Shown: positions 37,869 to 46,289 of the stretch, piece after piece
How positions within the stretch are numbered: the first letter of the stretch is position 1
Layout: every line of letters starts with the position of its first letter
Origin: Acidimicrobiaceae bacterium
GTDB lineage: Bacteria > Actinomycetota > Acidimicrobiia > Acidimicrobiales > Ilumatobacteraceae
DNA: 64,000 nucleotides
NCBI GenBank assembly: GCA_947490975.1
Contig: CANLHV010000001.1
Location: 3,231 to 67,230, forward strand
Direction: 5' to 3'
Translations under genes and position numbers: made by a program
The notes under the pieces: model-generated
Database searches by the model: none
Told to the model about the DNA's origin: nothing
Seen by the model: only the letters and a program-made list of their open reading frames with translations

Positions 37869-39313
37869 GAAGCAGCCTTCAACAGCTCACGCGAAACCTG
37901 AACATCGCTGAACGGCGTTTCATTTGCGCCAATTGTCTGGGTTGTCTCATGACCCTTACCGGCGATTATCACTATGTCGCCAGGTTTGGCTGCCGCAAAC
38001 GCTGCAGTGATTGCAAGTCGACGATCTAACTCGGTAATCACTTTGCTCGAAACGCCTGAACCATTTGAAACCCCTTGTAGAACTTCTTTGACGATTGTCT
38101 GGGCGTCTTCATATCTGGGATTATCTGAAGTGATGTACACGACATCTGCGAACTTTGTCGCAACATCGCCCATCTTAGGTCTTTTCGACTGATCTCGCCC
38201 GCCCCCACAACCAAAGACAACTATCACTCGTGCTTGTTCGCCGACAATTTTGCGACCAGCAAGCAAAACATTTTGTAGCGCCTCGGGTGTGTGCGCGTAA
38301 TCAACAACCACAGAAAAATCTTGTCCTTCACTAACAGACTCAAACCTTCCGGGCACAGCGCTTGCAGCAGCCAAACCTTTAGCGATGTCACCAACAGTGA
38401 CACCAAGTTTGGCTGCTGCAGTCGCGGCAGCTAGCGCGTTCATTACATTGAAATTTCCACCCATCAATGATTCGATTTTTTGACCCTGCCAATCGAATGA
38501 AATCTTTGATGCATCGGCGTGAACCGCTTTCGCATCTGACATGCCGAAAGATTCAATACATAGTTCTTTGTCTTTCGAGATGGTGTCGATTAGCAATGAA
38601 CCCCGCACATCGTCTCGATTGATGATGCACAATTCTGTGAACTGGTTCGTGAAGAGCCTGGCTTTAGCCGCGAAATAATCTTCTATTGACTTGTGAAAAT
38701 CAAGATGGTCTTGACCAAGATTTGTAAACACTGTCGCCTTGAAAGAGGTTCCTTCGACGCGACCCAGAGCAAGCGCGTGAGAAGAAACCTCCATCACAAC
38801 TGCTTGACCGCCACGATTTAGTTCTTCGGCCAAAAGCCGCTGCAAATCTGTCGACTCTGGTGTCGTCCTCGAGCCGGTAAGTGTGCCAATCACGGATGTC
38901 GACCAGCCGTGCTGTCGCAAGATTGACGCCAACATGTGCGCAGTTGTCGTCTTGCCATTAGTGCCAGTAATACCAATTACATTCAGTTTTTCGCTTGGTC
39001 GATTGAACAGCTCTGCGGCGAGATATCCCATCGACGAGCGCACGTCGCTAACGAATACTTGTGTTATGTCGACTTCGACGCGTCGCTCGACAAGCAGTGC
39101 GATGGCGCCATTTGCTGCCGCAACTTTTGCAAAATTGTGACCGTCGGCGTTTTCGCCCACGATGCAACAAAAGATACTTCCGCGAGAAACCTTCGAAGAA
39201 TCATGCGTAATGTCCGAAACTTTTATCTTTGCGTTGCCAATAATTTGATTAACGACAATTTCAGATGTACTTGCCAGTAATTCATCTAACTGGCGTTCCA
39301 TTTTTACTGACAT
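37865..39313 (-). CDS. murE: UDP-MurNAc-L-alanyl-D-glutamate--2,6-diaminopimelate ligase
   Basis: A 482-aa Mur ligase adding the third stem residue. It shows VIGITGTNGKTTTAHML, STDLQRLL, VMEVSSHALALGRV, FTNLGQDHLDFH, VVVDYAHTPEALQNVL and SDNPRYEDA. The DNPR motif is the known marker for meso-diaminopimelate rather than lysine specificity. ATG at 39313 follows the ftsI stop with one base between (TGA-G-ATG), the same junction as mraY-murD. An extra 6 upstream codons are in ftsI. Confidence 0.95.
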   Translation of the reverse strand: MSVKMERQLDELLASTSEIVVNQIIGNAKIKVSDITHDSSKVSRGSIFCCIVGENADGHNFAKVAAANGAIALLVERRVEVDITQVFVSDVRSSMGYLAAELFNRPSEKLNVIGITGTNGKTTTAHMLASILRQHGWSTSVIGTLTGSRTTPESTDLQRLLAEELNRGGQAVVMEVSSHALALGRVEGTSFKATVFTNLGQDHLDFHKSIEDYFAAKARLFTNQFTELCIINRDDVRGSLLIDTISKDKELCIESFGMSDAKAVHADASKISFDWQGQKIESLMGGNFNVMNALAAATAAAKLGVTVGDIAKGLAAASAVPGRFESVSEGQDFSVVVDYAHTPEALQNVLLAGRKIVGEQARVIVVFGCGGGRDQSKRPKMGDVATKFADVVYITSDNPRYEDAQTIVKEVLQGVSNGSGVSSKVITELDRRLAITAAFAAAKPGDIVIIAGKGHETTQTIGANETPFSDVQVSRELLKAAS

Positions 39314-39314
39314 C

Positions 39315-41225
39315 TCAGTGGCTCGGCCCAAGTTCTGCAGGGCGCGAACCGACGCAACCCAAGTCGTTGCCCTCAGGGCGAATGTTCAATTCGTTAATCA
39401 AGACTTGACCGATGCGTGCAAACACCGGTGCAGCTGCTGTGCCACCGAATCGATCGTTCGAATAAGGATCTGGTTCATCGATTGATACCAAAACAGTCAT
39501 TCGCGGGTTGTTGGCCGGAAGGAAGCCAACGAAAGACGCAAAGTACGTTCTGGCGCCTTCATCGTTTGTGTATGTGCCGTTGTCCTGCAACTTATAAGCG
39601 GTACCTGTTTTGCCAGCGACGCTTATCCCAGGCATTTTCGCCAGTTTGCCGGTGCCATAGCAAACGACATCTGTCATCAGTGTTGTCATGGTTTGGGCTG
39701 TCGACGCTGAAAGAACTTGGTGAGTTGCTGAAGCAGGAGTTGAAATTGTTGTGCCATCTTTGTCGGTTGACTTAAGCAACATTTTTGGTGCGACATACAC
39801 ACCTTTGTTCGCGACGACATTTACAGCAGCTGTAAGTTGCAATGCAGTTGATGTATAGCCATAGCCGTAAGAGAACGAAAACTTTTCGGTGCCTTGCCAT
39901 TTAGAGACCGGTCTCAAAGACCCGCGAGATTCACCTGGATACTCAACAGAAGTTTTCGTACCGAAACCGAACAGTTTCAAATACTCGTGGTTCTTTTTTG
40001 TGTCAAGAGTTCTTGAAATCTGGATCGTGCCGATATTCGACGAATCGACAAAGATTTTGCGAACTGACATATCTTCAAGTCCGTGCGGGTAAGCATCTGT
40101 CACTTTGTATTCCCATTTGGTGCCCTTGTCAAAGACTTGATAGCCAGGAACACTGAACGACGAAGAAGTGTCTACAGCACCCTCGTTGATCGCCGCAGCA
40201 ATACTGAAAACTTTGGCCACAGAACCTGGCTCGTTTGCTTCGACTGCTGCAAAGTTGCCAGATTGACTTGAATAAGTGCCATCTTCGTTGATACGAATAT
40301 TCGACATCGCATAAATCTCACCAGTTTTCGTATCCATCACAATTGCCATGCCGCCACGCGCACCGAGACGCTCGACTTGCTGCTTGACGATGCCGTCGAC
40401 TTGAAATTGAATAGTTCGATCAATCGTTGTAGTTAGTTGACCGCCGGACGTTGGCTCAAGAACCTCTCCTCCGCCAGCCGCAATCGACTTACCACTGCTA
40501 TTGACTTCTCTAACAATTCGACCGTCAACGCCAGTCAAAAGGTCGTGATATTTAAGTTCAAGACCAGAAATGCCAACTCCGTCAATATCGGTTCGACCAA
40601 TAACCGCTTGCAAACTTGCACTCGAAAGTGCGCGGCCCGACTCACGATAAGAAGAAACACCCTTTAACCCAAGAGCCAAAATGGCGTCGGCGACTTCTTT
40701 GTCTGCCTGGCGGGCGATATAAACGAAACTCGAAGTCTTGTTCTGCAATTTGGTTGCAAGCTCAACTTCGGCCTGCGAGTCAAGTTGCAATACGCCGGCC
40801 ACGACGTTGGCCACACCAACTGGGTCGACAACCGACCGCGGGTCAGCGAAGACAGTGCGGGTCGGAACAGGAAGTGCCAATTCTCGACCATTGCGATCCA
40901 AAATCGAACCACGCTCTGCACGAATGACCTGCACCCGAGTTCGCTGCGAGACACTTGCCTCGCGATAGTCGCCGGCCCAAACAGTTTGCAAAAGCGCCAC
41001 TCGAACACCAAGCAGTGAAAGCAAAATCGCCACGACTACGAACATTGAGACGATGCGCTTGTGCATGTTGCCGCCCCGTAGATCTTTTGTGAAAAAATCT
41101 TTTGTCTTAGTTGTTGCCGAAGTTGCGCGATACGAAAGCTCAGAACTACGAACACGATTCGCATCAATTCGGTTATTCGAGCGACCACGACCACCGGATC
41201 GACTGCGTCCTGCGACGGTGCTCAT
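39315..41225 (-). CDS. ftsI: division-specific penicillin-binding protein FtsI (PBP3, class B)
   Basis: A 636-aa transpeptidase that cross-links septal peptidoglycan with FtsW. A basic cytoplasmic N-terminus (about 55 residues) precedes one transmembrane helix (IVSMFVVVAILLSLLGVRVALL). The PBP dimerisation domain holds RGSILDRNGRELA. The transpeptidase domain has SxxK (EPGSVAKVFS), SxN (DSSNIGT) and KTG (AGKTGTAYK). It overlaps the upstream ftsL-like gene by 4 nt. Its C-terminus has GCVGS but no PASTA domains. Confidence 0.94.
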   Translation of the reverse strand: MSTVAGRSRSGGRGRSNNRIDANRVRSSELSYRATSATTKTKDFFTKDLRGGNMHKRIVSMFVVVAILLSLLGVRVALLQTVWAGDYREASVSQRTRVQVIRAERGSILDRNGRELALPVPTRTVFADPRSVVDPVGVANVVAGVLQLDSQAEVELATKLQNKTSSFVYIARQADKEVADAILALGLKGVSSYRESGRALSSASLQAVIGRTDIDGVGISGLELKYHDLLTGVDGRIVREVNSSGKSIAAGGGEVLEPTSGGQLTTTIDRTIQFQVDGIVKQQVERLGARGGMAIVMDTKTGEIYAMSNIRINEDGTYSSQSGNFAAVEANEPGSVAKVFSIAAAINEGAVDTSSSFSVPGYQVFDKGTKWEYKVTDAYPHGLEDMSVRKIFVDSSNIGTIQISRTLDTKKNHEYLKLFGFGTKTSVEYPGESRGSLRPVSKWQGTEKFSFSYGYGYTSTALQLTAAVNVVANKGVYVAPKMLLKSTDKDGTTISTPASATHQVLSASTAQTMTTLMTDVVCYGTGKLAKMPGISVAGKTGTAYKLQDNGTYTNDEGARTYFASFVGFLPANNPRMTVLVSIDEPDPYSNDRFGGTAAAPVFARIGQVLINELNIRPEGNDLGCVGSRPAELGPSH

Positions 41226-41746
41226 GGCGTCACACTTTTGATAGTGCCAGACACCAAGTCTTCAAGCATCGGCGGATTCAACAACTCTTTGTCCATGTCG
41301 CCAGTTGCGGCAATGACGCTTGCCACGACATCTGCGGGAATTTCTTCGAACTCAGCCGACACACCTTGCGACATTCCGAGCATCATCGCTTTTTCTCGCA
41401 AATAGTCGGGTGCACGAAGTTCGGCACGCTGCTGTCGCAACTCGTCATAGTGAATTCGCGCAAGTCGCACATCAGTCGTGATTTTGTCTAAACGCAGCTG
41501 TTGCTCGGCGATGACGGTTTGAAAGACAACTATTGAAGTCAAAACGCATGCGATGATTATTAATGCAGATGTGACTAGCGAGAATCGCTTGACAGGAATT
41601 GTCTCAACTAATCGCAGGTCCGGACGCTCAGTTGGTTGCGACGCAGATTTTGATCGACTGTGTGGCTGACGAATTGGTTGCACTACCGAACCTGCTGGTC
41701 GACGAAGCCGAACTGGTGCTGGTCGCGACGCAAGTGCGGTTGCCAT
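41222..41746 (-). CDS. ftsL: FtsL-like septum formation protein
   Basis: A 174-aa bitopic protein. There is a Pro/Arg-rich cytoplasmic tail (1-52), one transmembrane helix (about 56-78, SLVTSALIIIACVLTSIVVFQ), a short coiled coil (QQLRLDKITTDVRLARIHYDELRQQRAELRAPDYLREKA), and a C-terminal tail. Sequence similarity to FtsL is low, as is normal in the family. The call rests on topology, the LRAPDYLREKAMMLGM motif and position between rsmH and ftsI. It should scaffold FtsQ and FtsI/W. Confidence 0.85.
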   Translation of the reverse strand: MATALASRPAPVRLRRPAGSVVQPIRQPHSRSKSASQPTERPDLRLVETIPVKRFSLVTSALIIIACVLTSIVVFQTVIAEQQLRLDKITTDVRLARIHYDELRQQRAELRAPDYLREKAMMLGMSQGVSAEFEEIPADVVASVIAATGDMDKELLNPPMLEDLVSGTIKSVTP

Positions 41747-42721
41747 TTAGTTGCCGACCCCGACGAGCGTTTTTTCAAGTACGCGCAGTCGTGCAGATTT
41801 TGCCCGACGATTAAGTGTCTGCTCTTTGGTTGATGGGTTCTTTGGGGCTCGAACACGACGAGTTAGTCGCTCTCCCGAGCGCGATTCATGCAGAAATGGC
41901 GATGCCATGTTTTGCTCGTTGGGGTTGCGAGCTGACTCAGAAAAGACGCGCTTGACGATGCGATTTTCGCCAGAGTGGTAAGTCAAAACAGCGACTCGCC
42001 CACCTGATTTAGTCGCATCAATTGCAATTTGCATTGCGCGCTCGAGAATCTCGAGTTCTTTATTTACTTCGATGCGAATTGCTTGAAAAGTTCGCTTGGC
42101 TGGATGCCCACCAGTGCGGCGGGCAGGCGCAGGAATCGCCGCCACCACAACTTCAGCAAGCTGGGTAGTTGTGGTTATTGGCCGCGCAGCGACTATTGCT
42201 TTGGCGATTCGACGGGCGAATTTTTCGTCAGCGTTGTCGGCAATTAGCCGAGAGAGATCATTCTCTTCGTAATTATTGACGACTTCGGCTGCACTCAATT
42301 GACTGCGTTGATCCATTCGCATATCTAGTGGACCGTCATGGCGATATGAGAACCCACGTTCTGCGACGTCTAATTGTGGCGAAGAGACACCTAAGTCAAA
42401 CAACGCACCCGAAATTTGACTAATCGACATTTCTGCAAGAACTTCGCCGAGTGCGTCAAATCGCACACGACGAATTGTTAGTCGACCTTTCAGACTCGAA
42501 TCTTCGGCGATCATTTTTTCGGCATTCGCGATTGCGGAAGCATCTTGGTCAAGTCCAAGAATCTGCAACTTTGGATAAGCGTTGAGTATCGCCACAGCGT
42601 GTCCGCCAAGACCGAATGTCGCATCGACAATTACGCCCTCAGGCACCGAGGCGAAGCATTCAACAATTTCATCAACCATGACAGGCAGATGAGAACCTTC
42701 TTGAATATTTGAGGTCGTCAT
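41747..42721 (-). CDS. rsmH: 16S rRNA (cytosine1402-N4)-methyltransferase RsmH (MraW)
   Basis: A 324-aa SAM-dependent methyltransferase acting on 16S rRNA C1402. It has HLPVMVDEIVECF at the N-terminus, VDATFGLGGHAVAIL (SAM loop), LGLDQDASAI, ALFDLGVSSPQLDVAERGFSYRHDGPLDMRMD, and VLTYHSGENRIVKRVF. The gene is second in the cluster after mraZ and is preceded by a structured RNA region. Its stop abuts the ftsL-like start. Confidence 0.96.
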   Translation of the reverse strand: MTTSNIQEGSHLPVMVDEIVECFASVPEGVIVDATFGLGGHAVAILNAYPKLQILGLDQDASAIANAEKMIAEDSSLKGRLTIRRVRFDALGEVLAEMSISQISGALFDLGVSSPQLDVAERGFSYRHDGPLDMRMDQRSQLSAAEVVNNYEENDLSRLIADNADEKFARRIAKAIVAARPITTTTQLAEVVVAAIPAPARRTGGHPAKRTFQAIRIEVNKELEILERAMQIAIDATKSGGRVAVLTYHSGENRIVKRVFSESARNPNEQNMASPFLHESRSGERLTRRVRAPKNPSTKEQTLNRRAKSARLRVLEKTLVGVGN

Positions 42722-42769
42722 ATATATAGTGCAACTTGCAAACTGTCACTCGATGTTGAAGTCTCAGTT

Positions 42770-42896
42770 GTCTCGCTTATCAGCAGCCCCCCGGCCAACG
42801 GTGCCTCCGGGATTTCTCCCCGGATAGCGAAATGGAAAGCGGGCGGAGTTGGGGGCTATCCATTTTGTTAACCGGGAGACTGCTGATAAGCGAAAC
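42770..42896 (-). ncRNA. structured RNA in the mraZ-rsmH intergenic region (possible mraW RNA motif)
   Basis: A 127-nt element on the minus strand between mraZ and rsmH. Reading 5' to 3', a closing helix pairs 42880-42896 with 42770-42786 (17 bp, one G-U). Inside, TCTCCC pairs with GGGAGA, GGATAGC pairs with GCTATCC, and CCCGG pairs with CCGGG close to the 3' side. The nested arms form a multibranch fold that coding sequence would not need. A conserved 'mraW' RNA motif upstream of mraW in actinobacteria has been described, and this may be an instance; I could not compare with its model. It probably acts in cis on rsmH and downstream expression. Confidence 0.7.
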
Positions 42897-42948
42897 TCGT
42901 GCAACTGGTGACGGTTGCGAAAAGTTTGTTGCTTGACCCCCTTTCGCT

Positions 42949-43362
42949 CTACTCTGCGCCGGCTAGTTCTTGTGTGCCAGAGTCGCTGATGCGCTGATGG
43001 CGCTCTGGGTCCCAAATTTCGACTCGGTCAAATGAGCCGCTGACAATTACGCGAGAGTTAAGTTCGAGGCCCGCATACTCACGCAGTTTCTCGTCGACGT
43101 TGATACGGCCTTGCGCATCAACCGCAACCTCGACCATGTTTGAAGACAACGCTCGCTGCTCTTTACGATCCATTTCTCCGCGGCGAACTTTCTCCATCGC
43201 ATCATTGGCAACAGCCAGAAAAGTCTCAGTTGTTAAGACGTCAACGCACTTGTCTCGACCAAGGGCCAAATAACACTTCGGCTCGAATTTTGGTCGAAAA
43301 GCAGCAGGCAAGGCGATGCGACCCTTTGGGTCCAACTGTCGCTCATGCGCACCTACAAACAC
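42949..43362 (-). CDS. mraZ: MraZ, transcriptional repressor of the dcw cluster
   Basis: A 137-aa AbrB-fold protein with two MraZ repeats. The first reads HERQLDPKGRIALPAAFR and the second VEVAVDAQGRINVDEKLREYAGL. MraZ binds repeated GTGG(G) boxes in its own promoter and controls the division/wall operon. The GTG at 43362 is selected because GGAGGAA lies 2 nt upstream (4 nt from the GGAGG core) and the protein then starts VFVGAHER as in the family. The open frame extends 7 codons further upstream. It is the first gene of the dcw block. Confidence 0.94.
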   Translation of the reverse strand: MFVGAHERQLDPKGRIALPAAFRPKFEPKCYLALGRDKCVDVLTTETFLAVANDAMEKVRRGEMDRKEQRALSSNMVEVAVDAQGRINVDEKLREYAGLELNSRVIVSGSFDRVEIWDPERHQRISDSGTQELAGAE

Positions 43363-43432
43363 TGTTCCTCCGCCTTGTCCCAAAACCCCATTAATTACAG
43401 GGTTTTAAGGCTCCCCTTAAATCCCTGCAGAG

Positions 43433-43461
43433 ACTATATCCCCACTAGCCCCCACTGTCAA
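43433..43461 (-). promoter_or_regulatory. sigma70-type promoter of mraZ/dcw cluster (TTGACA-N17-TATAGT)
   Basis: On the minus strand the -35 TTGACA is at 43456-43461 and the -10 TATAGT at 43433-43438, with a 17-nt spacer. Transcription would start near 43426 and leave a leader of about 64 nt. An AAAACCC/GGGTTTT hairpin lies in that leader, just before the ribosome-binding site. It is the strongest consensus promoter seen in the window. Confidence 0.8.
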
Positions 43462-43485
43462 ACATATTTCACCACTTTTCACCAC
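43441..43485 (-). promoter_or_regulatory. MraZ operator: four phased GTGG(G/T) boxes
   Basis: On the minus strand GTGGG occurs at 43441-43445 and 43451-43455, and GTGGT at 43471-43475 and 43481-43485. Spacing is 10, 20 and 10 nt, so all lie on one face of the helix. Two lie in the promoter spacer and two upstream of the -35. MraZ is known to bind such 10-bp-spaced TGGG/GTGG repeats, so this should be its autoregulatory operator. Confidence 0.75.
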
Positions 43486-43584
43486 TTTCTTTGGATATTT
43501 TTGGGCAGCCCAAAACAGAGGTTCATTGACTGGTTCAGCACCGGGCCCGTTGGCGGGCAAAACAGTGGGCTTGCTTAGGTTTGT

Positions 43585-44277
43585 TTAAATCTTGGCAGCA
43601 AGTTCGACAATTGCTTCAGCGATTTGGTTCAACCCACCAACCTCGGCAACTGCAATGCGTGAAATCTCGGTTTCGAGCAATGCATCGTCATCGCTCGCGT
43701 GAAGTTTGATTCTGTCGATTAACAAATATTTGCGATAAAGATCTGGCGACCAGCGCTGGTGAACTACACATTGAAAGCGCGCCATCTCGCGCGTACGACG
43801 CTGTGAAATGCCGACGACTTTCTGTCCGTGCAATGTAACTTCACCAGGTCCAAGACCGCCAAAACAAATTAAATCTGAAAGCCCCGAGCGTTCTAGACCG
43901 CCGCGGTGCACACGTAGTTGATCTCGGTCTGCAATCTCGCATTTAGCCAAAGCATCTGCCCAAAGATCCCCCACCCACCACATTGCTTCACCCACATCGT
44001 CTCGCCAAAGTTCGTCGTCTCGGGGCACCACAAAGTCGATCCATAAGTGCGCATCGGCCTGCAACAAGACAACACCACCGCCACTTCGTCGACGTACAAC
44101 CGACATGCCGTCGGGTTGACATGCCGACTGATTAACGATGTCTAGGTTTTGCTTCGAGCCAAGAACAACTGCTGACTCACTTATTGACGCTCGCCAAATC
44201 GCGCGCTCAGCAGGCAGCTCACGACTATGAACTGCCTCGGCAGAATCGCGCAAGTGATTGAAACGCCATGAGGTCAT
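43585..44277 (-). CDS. lipoate-protein ligase A-like protein
   Basis: A 230-aa member of the biotin/lipoate A/B ligase family. SVVRRRSGGGVVLL near residue 60 is the lipoate-binding RRxSGGG motif, followed by HLWIDFVVP. GQKVVGISQRRTRE near 145 holds the conserved catalytic-site Lys. It could attach or transfer lipoate/octanoate to 2-oxoacid dehydrogenases or GcvH. The usual small C-terminal LplA domain is absent, so LipM/LipL-type transfer is also possible. It is alone, upstream of the mraZ promoter region. Confidence 0.82.
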   Translation of the reverse strand: MTSWRFNHLRDSAEAVHSRELPAERAIWRASISESAVVLGSKQNLDIVNQSACQPDGMSVVRRRSGGGVVLLQADAHLWIDFVVPRDDELWRDDVGEAMWWVGDLWADALAKCEIADRDQLRVHRGGLERSGLSDLICFGGLGPGEVTLHGQKVVGISQRRTREMARFQCVVHQRWSPDLYRKYLLIDRIKLHASDDDALLETEISRIAVAEVGGLNQIAEAIVELAAKI

Positions 44278-44313
44278 GAATGCGTCACTATCTTTTGTTT
44301 GAAACCAGTTTTG

Positions 44314-44811
44314 TTACGAGGCGAACGCCAAGTATTGCTTCCACTCTTCTGGCACTCGACCGACCGAAACAGTCACCCATGCAAGTTCGCGCGGTGTGTG
44401 TGGTTGGTTTGCCAGAGCCATACCTGCCTCTTGAGGAGTTCGATCACGCTTTTTCAAGTTGCAGCCACGACATGCAGCAGTCACGTTCTCCCATACATGC
44501 ATGCCTCCGCGAGACCTTGGCATTACATGATCGATACTGTCGGCATGAGCACCGCAATATTGGCAGCGATGATTATCGCGAGCAAAAATCGCTCGTCGTG
44601 ACATTGCAGTTCGACGGTGATACGGCACTTTGACGACATACCTCAGTCTGATGACCAATGGCCCAGGCATCACGAATGTCTCTGCTCTTATTTGCGTGCC
44701 GTCTTCTTCGATGATCTCGGCTTTATCTGAGAGCACTAAGCAAATTGCTCTGCGGGCAGGCACAATCGAAAGCGGCTCGAATGTTGCATTCAGAACTAGC
44801 GCACTTCTCAT
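44314..44811 (-). CDS. HNH endonuclease family protein
   Basis: A 165-aa protein with CQYCGAHADSIDHVMPRSRGGMHVWENVTAACRGCNLKKRDRTP (positions about 85-128). This is a complete HNH motif with two CxxC zinc pairs. The N-terminal half (ALVLNATFEPLSIVPARRAICLVLSDKAEII) is typical of the actinobacterial chromosomal HNH proteins of unknown role. The ATG at 44811 overlaps the upstream small gene as ATGA and has GAGAG 7 nt before it. Context does not suggest a mobile element. Confidence 0.87.
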   Translation of the reverse strand: MRSALVLNATFEPLSIVPARRAICLVLSDKAEIIEEDGTQIRAETFVMPGPLVIRLRYVVKVPYHRRTAMSRRAIFARDNHRCQYCGAHADSIDHVMPRSRGGMHVWENVTAACRGCNLKKRDRTPQEAGMALANQPHTPRELAWVTVSVGRVPEEWKQYLAFAS

Positions 44812-45065
44812 CGTAAATCTCTCAACCAATTTAAGTAACTCAAAACATCTCGAACTTCAATCTGATGATTATCGCCGCCATATTGAGTTTGCTTTCGAAA
44901 GCGTATATACGACTGGCCCGGCACTGGCAAAAATGGCGATCGTCGCCACCAATTTCGCGGAATGAGGCGAAACAACTGAGTTACCGCTACGAGCCACAGA
45001 CTTGGCCTAACGGCTATCGCACAGACAATTGAGGCACCCGATTTCATGCTCGAAATTGCCGCCAT
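44808..45065 (-). CDS. small conserved actinobacterial protein (RNWWRRSPFLP motif)
   Basis: An 85-aa basic protein with LFRLIPRNWWRRSPFLPVPGQSYIRFRKQTQYGG and a C-terminal DVLSYLNWLRDL. I recall similar short proteins of unknown function in other actinobacteria. The first 25 residues are moderately hydrophobic. It starts 3 nt after the acyl-CoA dehydrogenase gene and its stop overlaps the HNH start as ATGA. This coupling supports a real gene in one operon. Confidence 0.75.
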   Translation of the reverse strand: MAAISSMKSGASIVCAIAVRPSLWLVAVTQLFRLIPRNWWRRSPFLPVPGQSYIRFRKQTQYGGDNHQIEVRDVLSYLNWLRDLR

Positions 45066-45068
45066 AGG

Positions 45069-46289
45069 TCAGTTGGGTTTTGGTTCTTTAGGCAAACCGA
45101 GCACCATCTCGCCAATGATGTTGCGTTGAACTTGCGACGAACCCGCATAAATCGTGCCGGCACGAGCATTCAAAAATGTCATTGCCCAACTCATCGAACT
45201 ATTTTTTGCGCCAGCCTCGTCAGTTTGAAAAGTTGTCATTGGTTTGCGACCCACAGGCACAAGACCATCAGCGCCAAGAATATCCATTGCTAATTCTGTG
45301 ACTGTCTTGTGATATTCACTCCAATAAAGCTTCGAGATCGCGCCGTCTGGCCCGGGGTGATGTCCTGCGACAAACTTCGTCAATGTGCGCATACCGAGAT
45401 ATCTCATTATCTGCACTTTGCCATAGCAGTCGCTCAACCTCTGGCGAATTCGAGGATCGTTAGCTACACCGCGTTGTTGAGCCAAGGCGATCAGACGATC
45501 AATTTCGGCTTGATACCTGATCGAAAGTGTCGCTGCGGCTTCGCCACGCTCATAGCCCAGTAATGACATTGCTACAGCCCAACCATTATTAATGCCACCA
45601 ACGATGTTTTCTTTTGGACAGGTCACATCTGTATAGAAAACTTCGTTGAATTCGCTCTCACCAGAAAGCATCTTGATTGGTCTCACTTCAATGCCTGGCT
45701 GACGCATATCAACCAACATGAAAGAAATACCTTTATGTTTTGGTGCGTCAGGGTTGGTGCGTGCGAGCGTAAAAATATGAGTTGCATACTGCCCGGCTGA
45801 AGTCCAAATTTTTTGTCCATTCAAAACAAACTGATCACCGTCAAGGGTTGCCTTCAAGCCAACGTTGCCAAGATCAGAGCCCGCGTTTGGCTCGCTATAC
45901 CCCTGACACCAAACATCTTGTCCTGAAATAATTCTCGGTAAGTAGTAGCGCTTTTGTTCTTCGGTTCCCCAGATCAGCAACGTATTGCCAAGCATCTGAA
46001 TGCCGAACGTGTCGTTGAACGAACCGGTCGGCACACCAGCGCGAGCAAACTCTTCGGCGACAATCACTTGTTCGAGTGCTGACAGACCACCACCGCCGTA
46101 TTCGACTGGCCAACCAGGTGCAAGGTACGGACTTGACGCCAAAACATTGCGCCACTCGGCGACAAAATCTTCGACTGCTTTGCCTTCCATTGAACCGATG
46201 CCTTGCCAGTTAGACGGAAGTTTCTCGGCTAAGAATGCTTGGACTTTCTCGCGATATTCTTCGGCTTGAAGTTCGTAGACCGGTCTCAT
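45069..46289 (-). CDS. acyl-CoA dehydrogenase family protein
   Basis: A 406-aa flavoprotein. It has VIVAEEFARAGVPTGSFNDTFGIQMLG, the FAD/substrate motif CQGYSEPNAGSDLGNVGLKA, QKIWTSAGQYATHIFTLARTNP, and a C-terminal ARAGTIYAGSSQVQRNIIGEMVLGLPKEP. This matches the ACAD subfamily common in actinobacterial steroid/fatty-acid catabolism, but the substrate is not readable. It overlaps the upstream ROK gene by 4 nt. No partner electron-transfer or thiolase gene is nearby. Confidence 0.9.
   Translation of the reverse strand: MRPVYELQAEEYREKVQAFLAEKLPSNWQGIGSMEGKAVEDFVAEWRNVLASSPYLAPGWPVEYGGGGLSALEQVIVAEEFARAGVPTGSFNDTFGIQMLGNTLLIWGTEEQKRYYLPRIISGQDVWCQGYSEPNAGSDLGNVGLKATLDGDQFVLNGQKIWTSAGQYATHIFTLARTNPDAPKHKGISFMLVDMRQPGIEVRPIKMLSGESEFNEVFYTDVTCPKENIVGGINNGWAVAMSLLGYERGEAAATLSIRYQAEIDRLIALAQQRGVANDPRIRQRLSDCYGKVQIMRYLGMRTLTKFVAGHHPGPDGAISKLYWSEYHKTVTELAMDILGADGLVPVGRKPMTTFQTDEAGAKNSSMSWAMTFLNARAGTIYAGSSQVQRNIIGEMVLGLPKEPKPN

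Noticed and set aside
42770..42896. Inverted repeats as ends of a small mobile element (MITE)
   Set aside because: Extra nested helices, the fixed position before rsmH and no visible target duplication favour a cis-RNA. Other copies in the genome could revive this idea.
42764..43015. 83-codon open frame on the minus strand between mraZ and rsmH
   Set aside because: It overlaps the end of mraZ and the whole structured RNA, has no recognisable product, and its composition is explained by the RNA helices.
44314..44811. HNH gene as part of a mobile intron or defence system
   Set aside because: It sits in a metabolic operon, with no intron, methylase or integrase nearby; the family is common chromosomally in actinobacteria.
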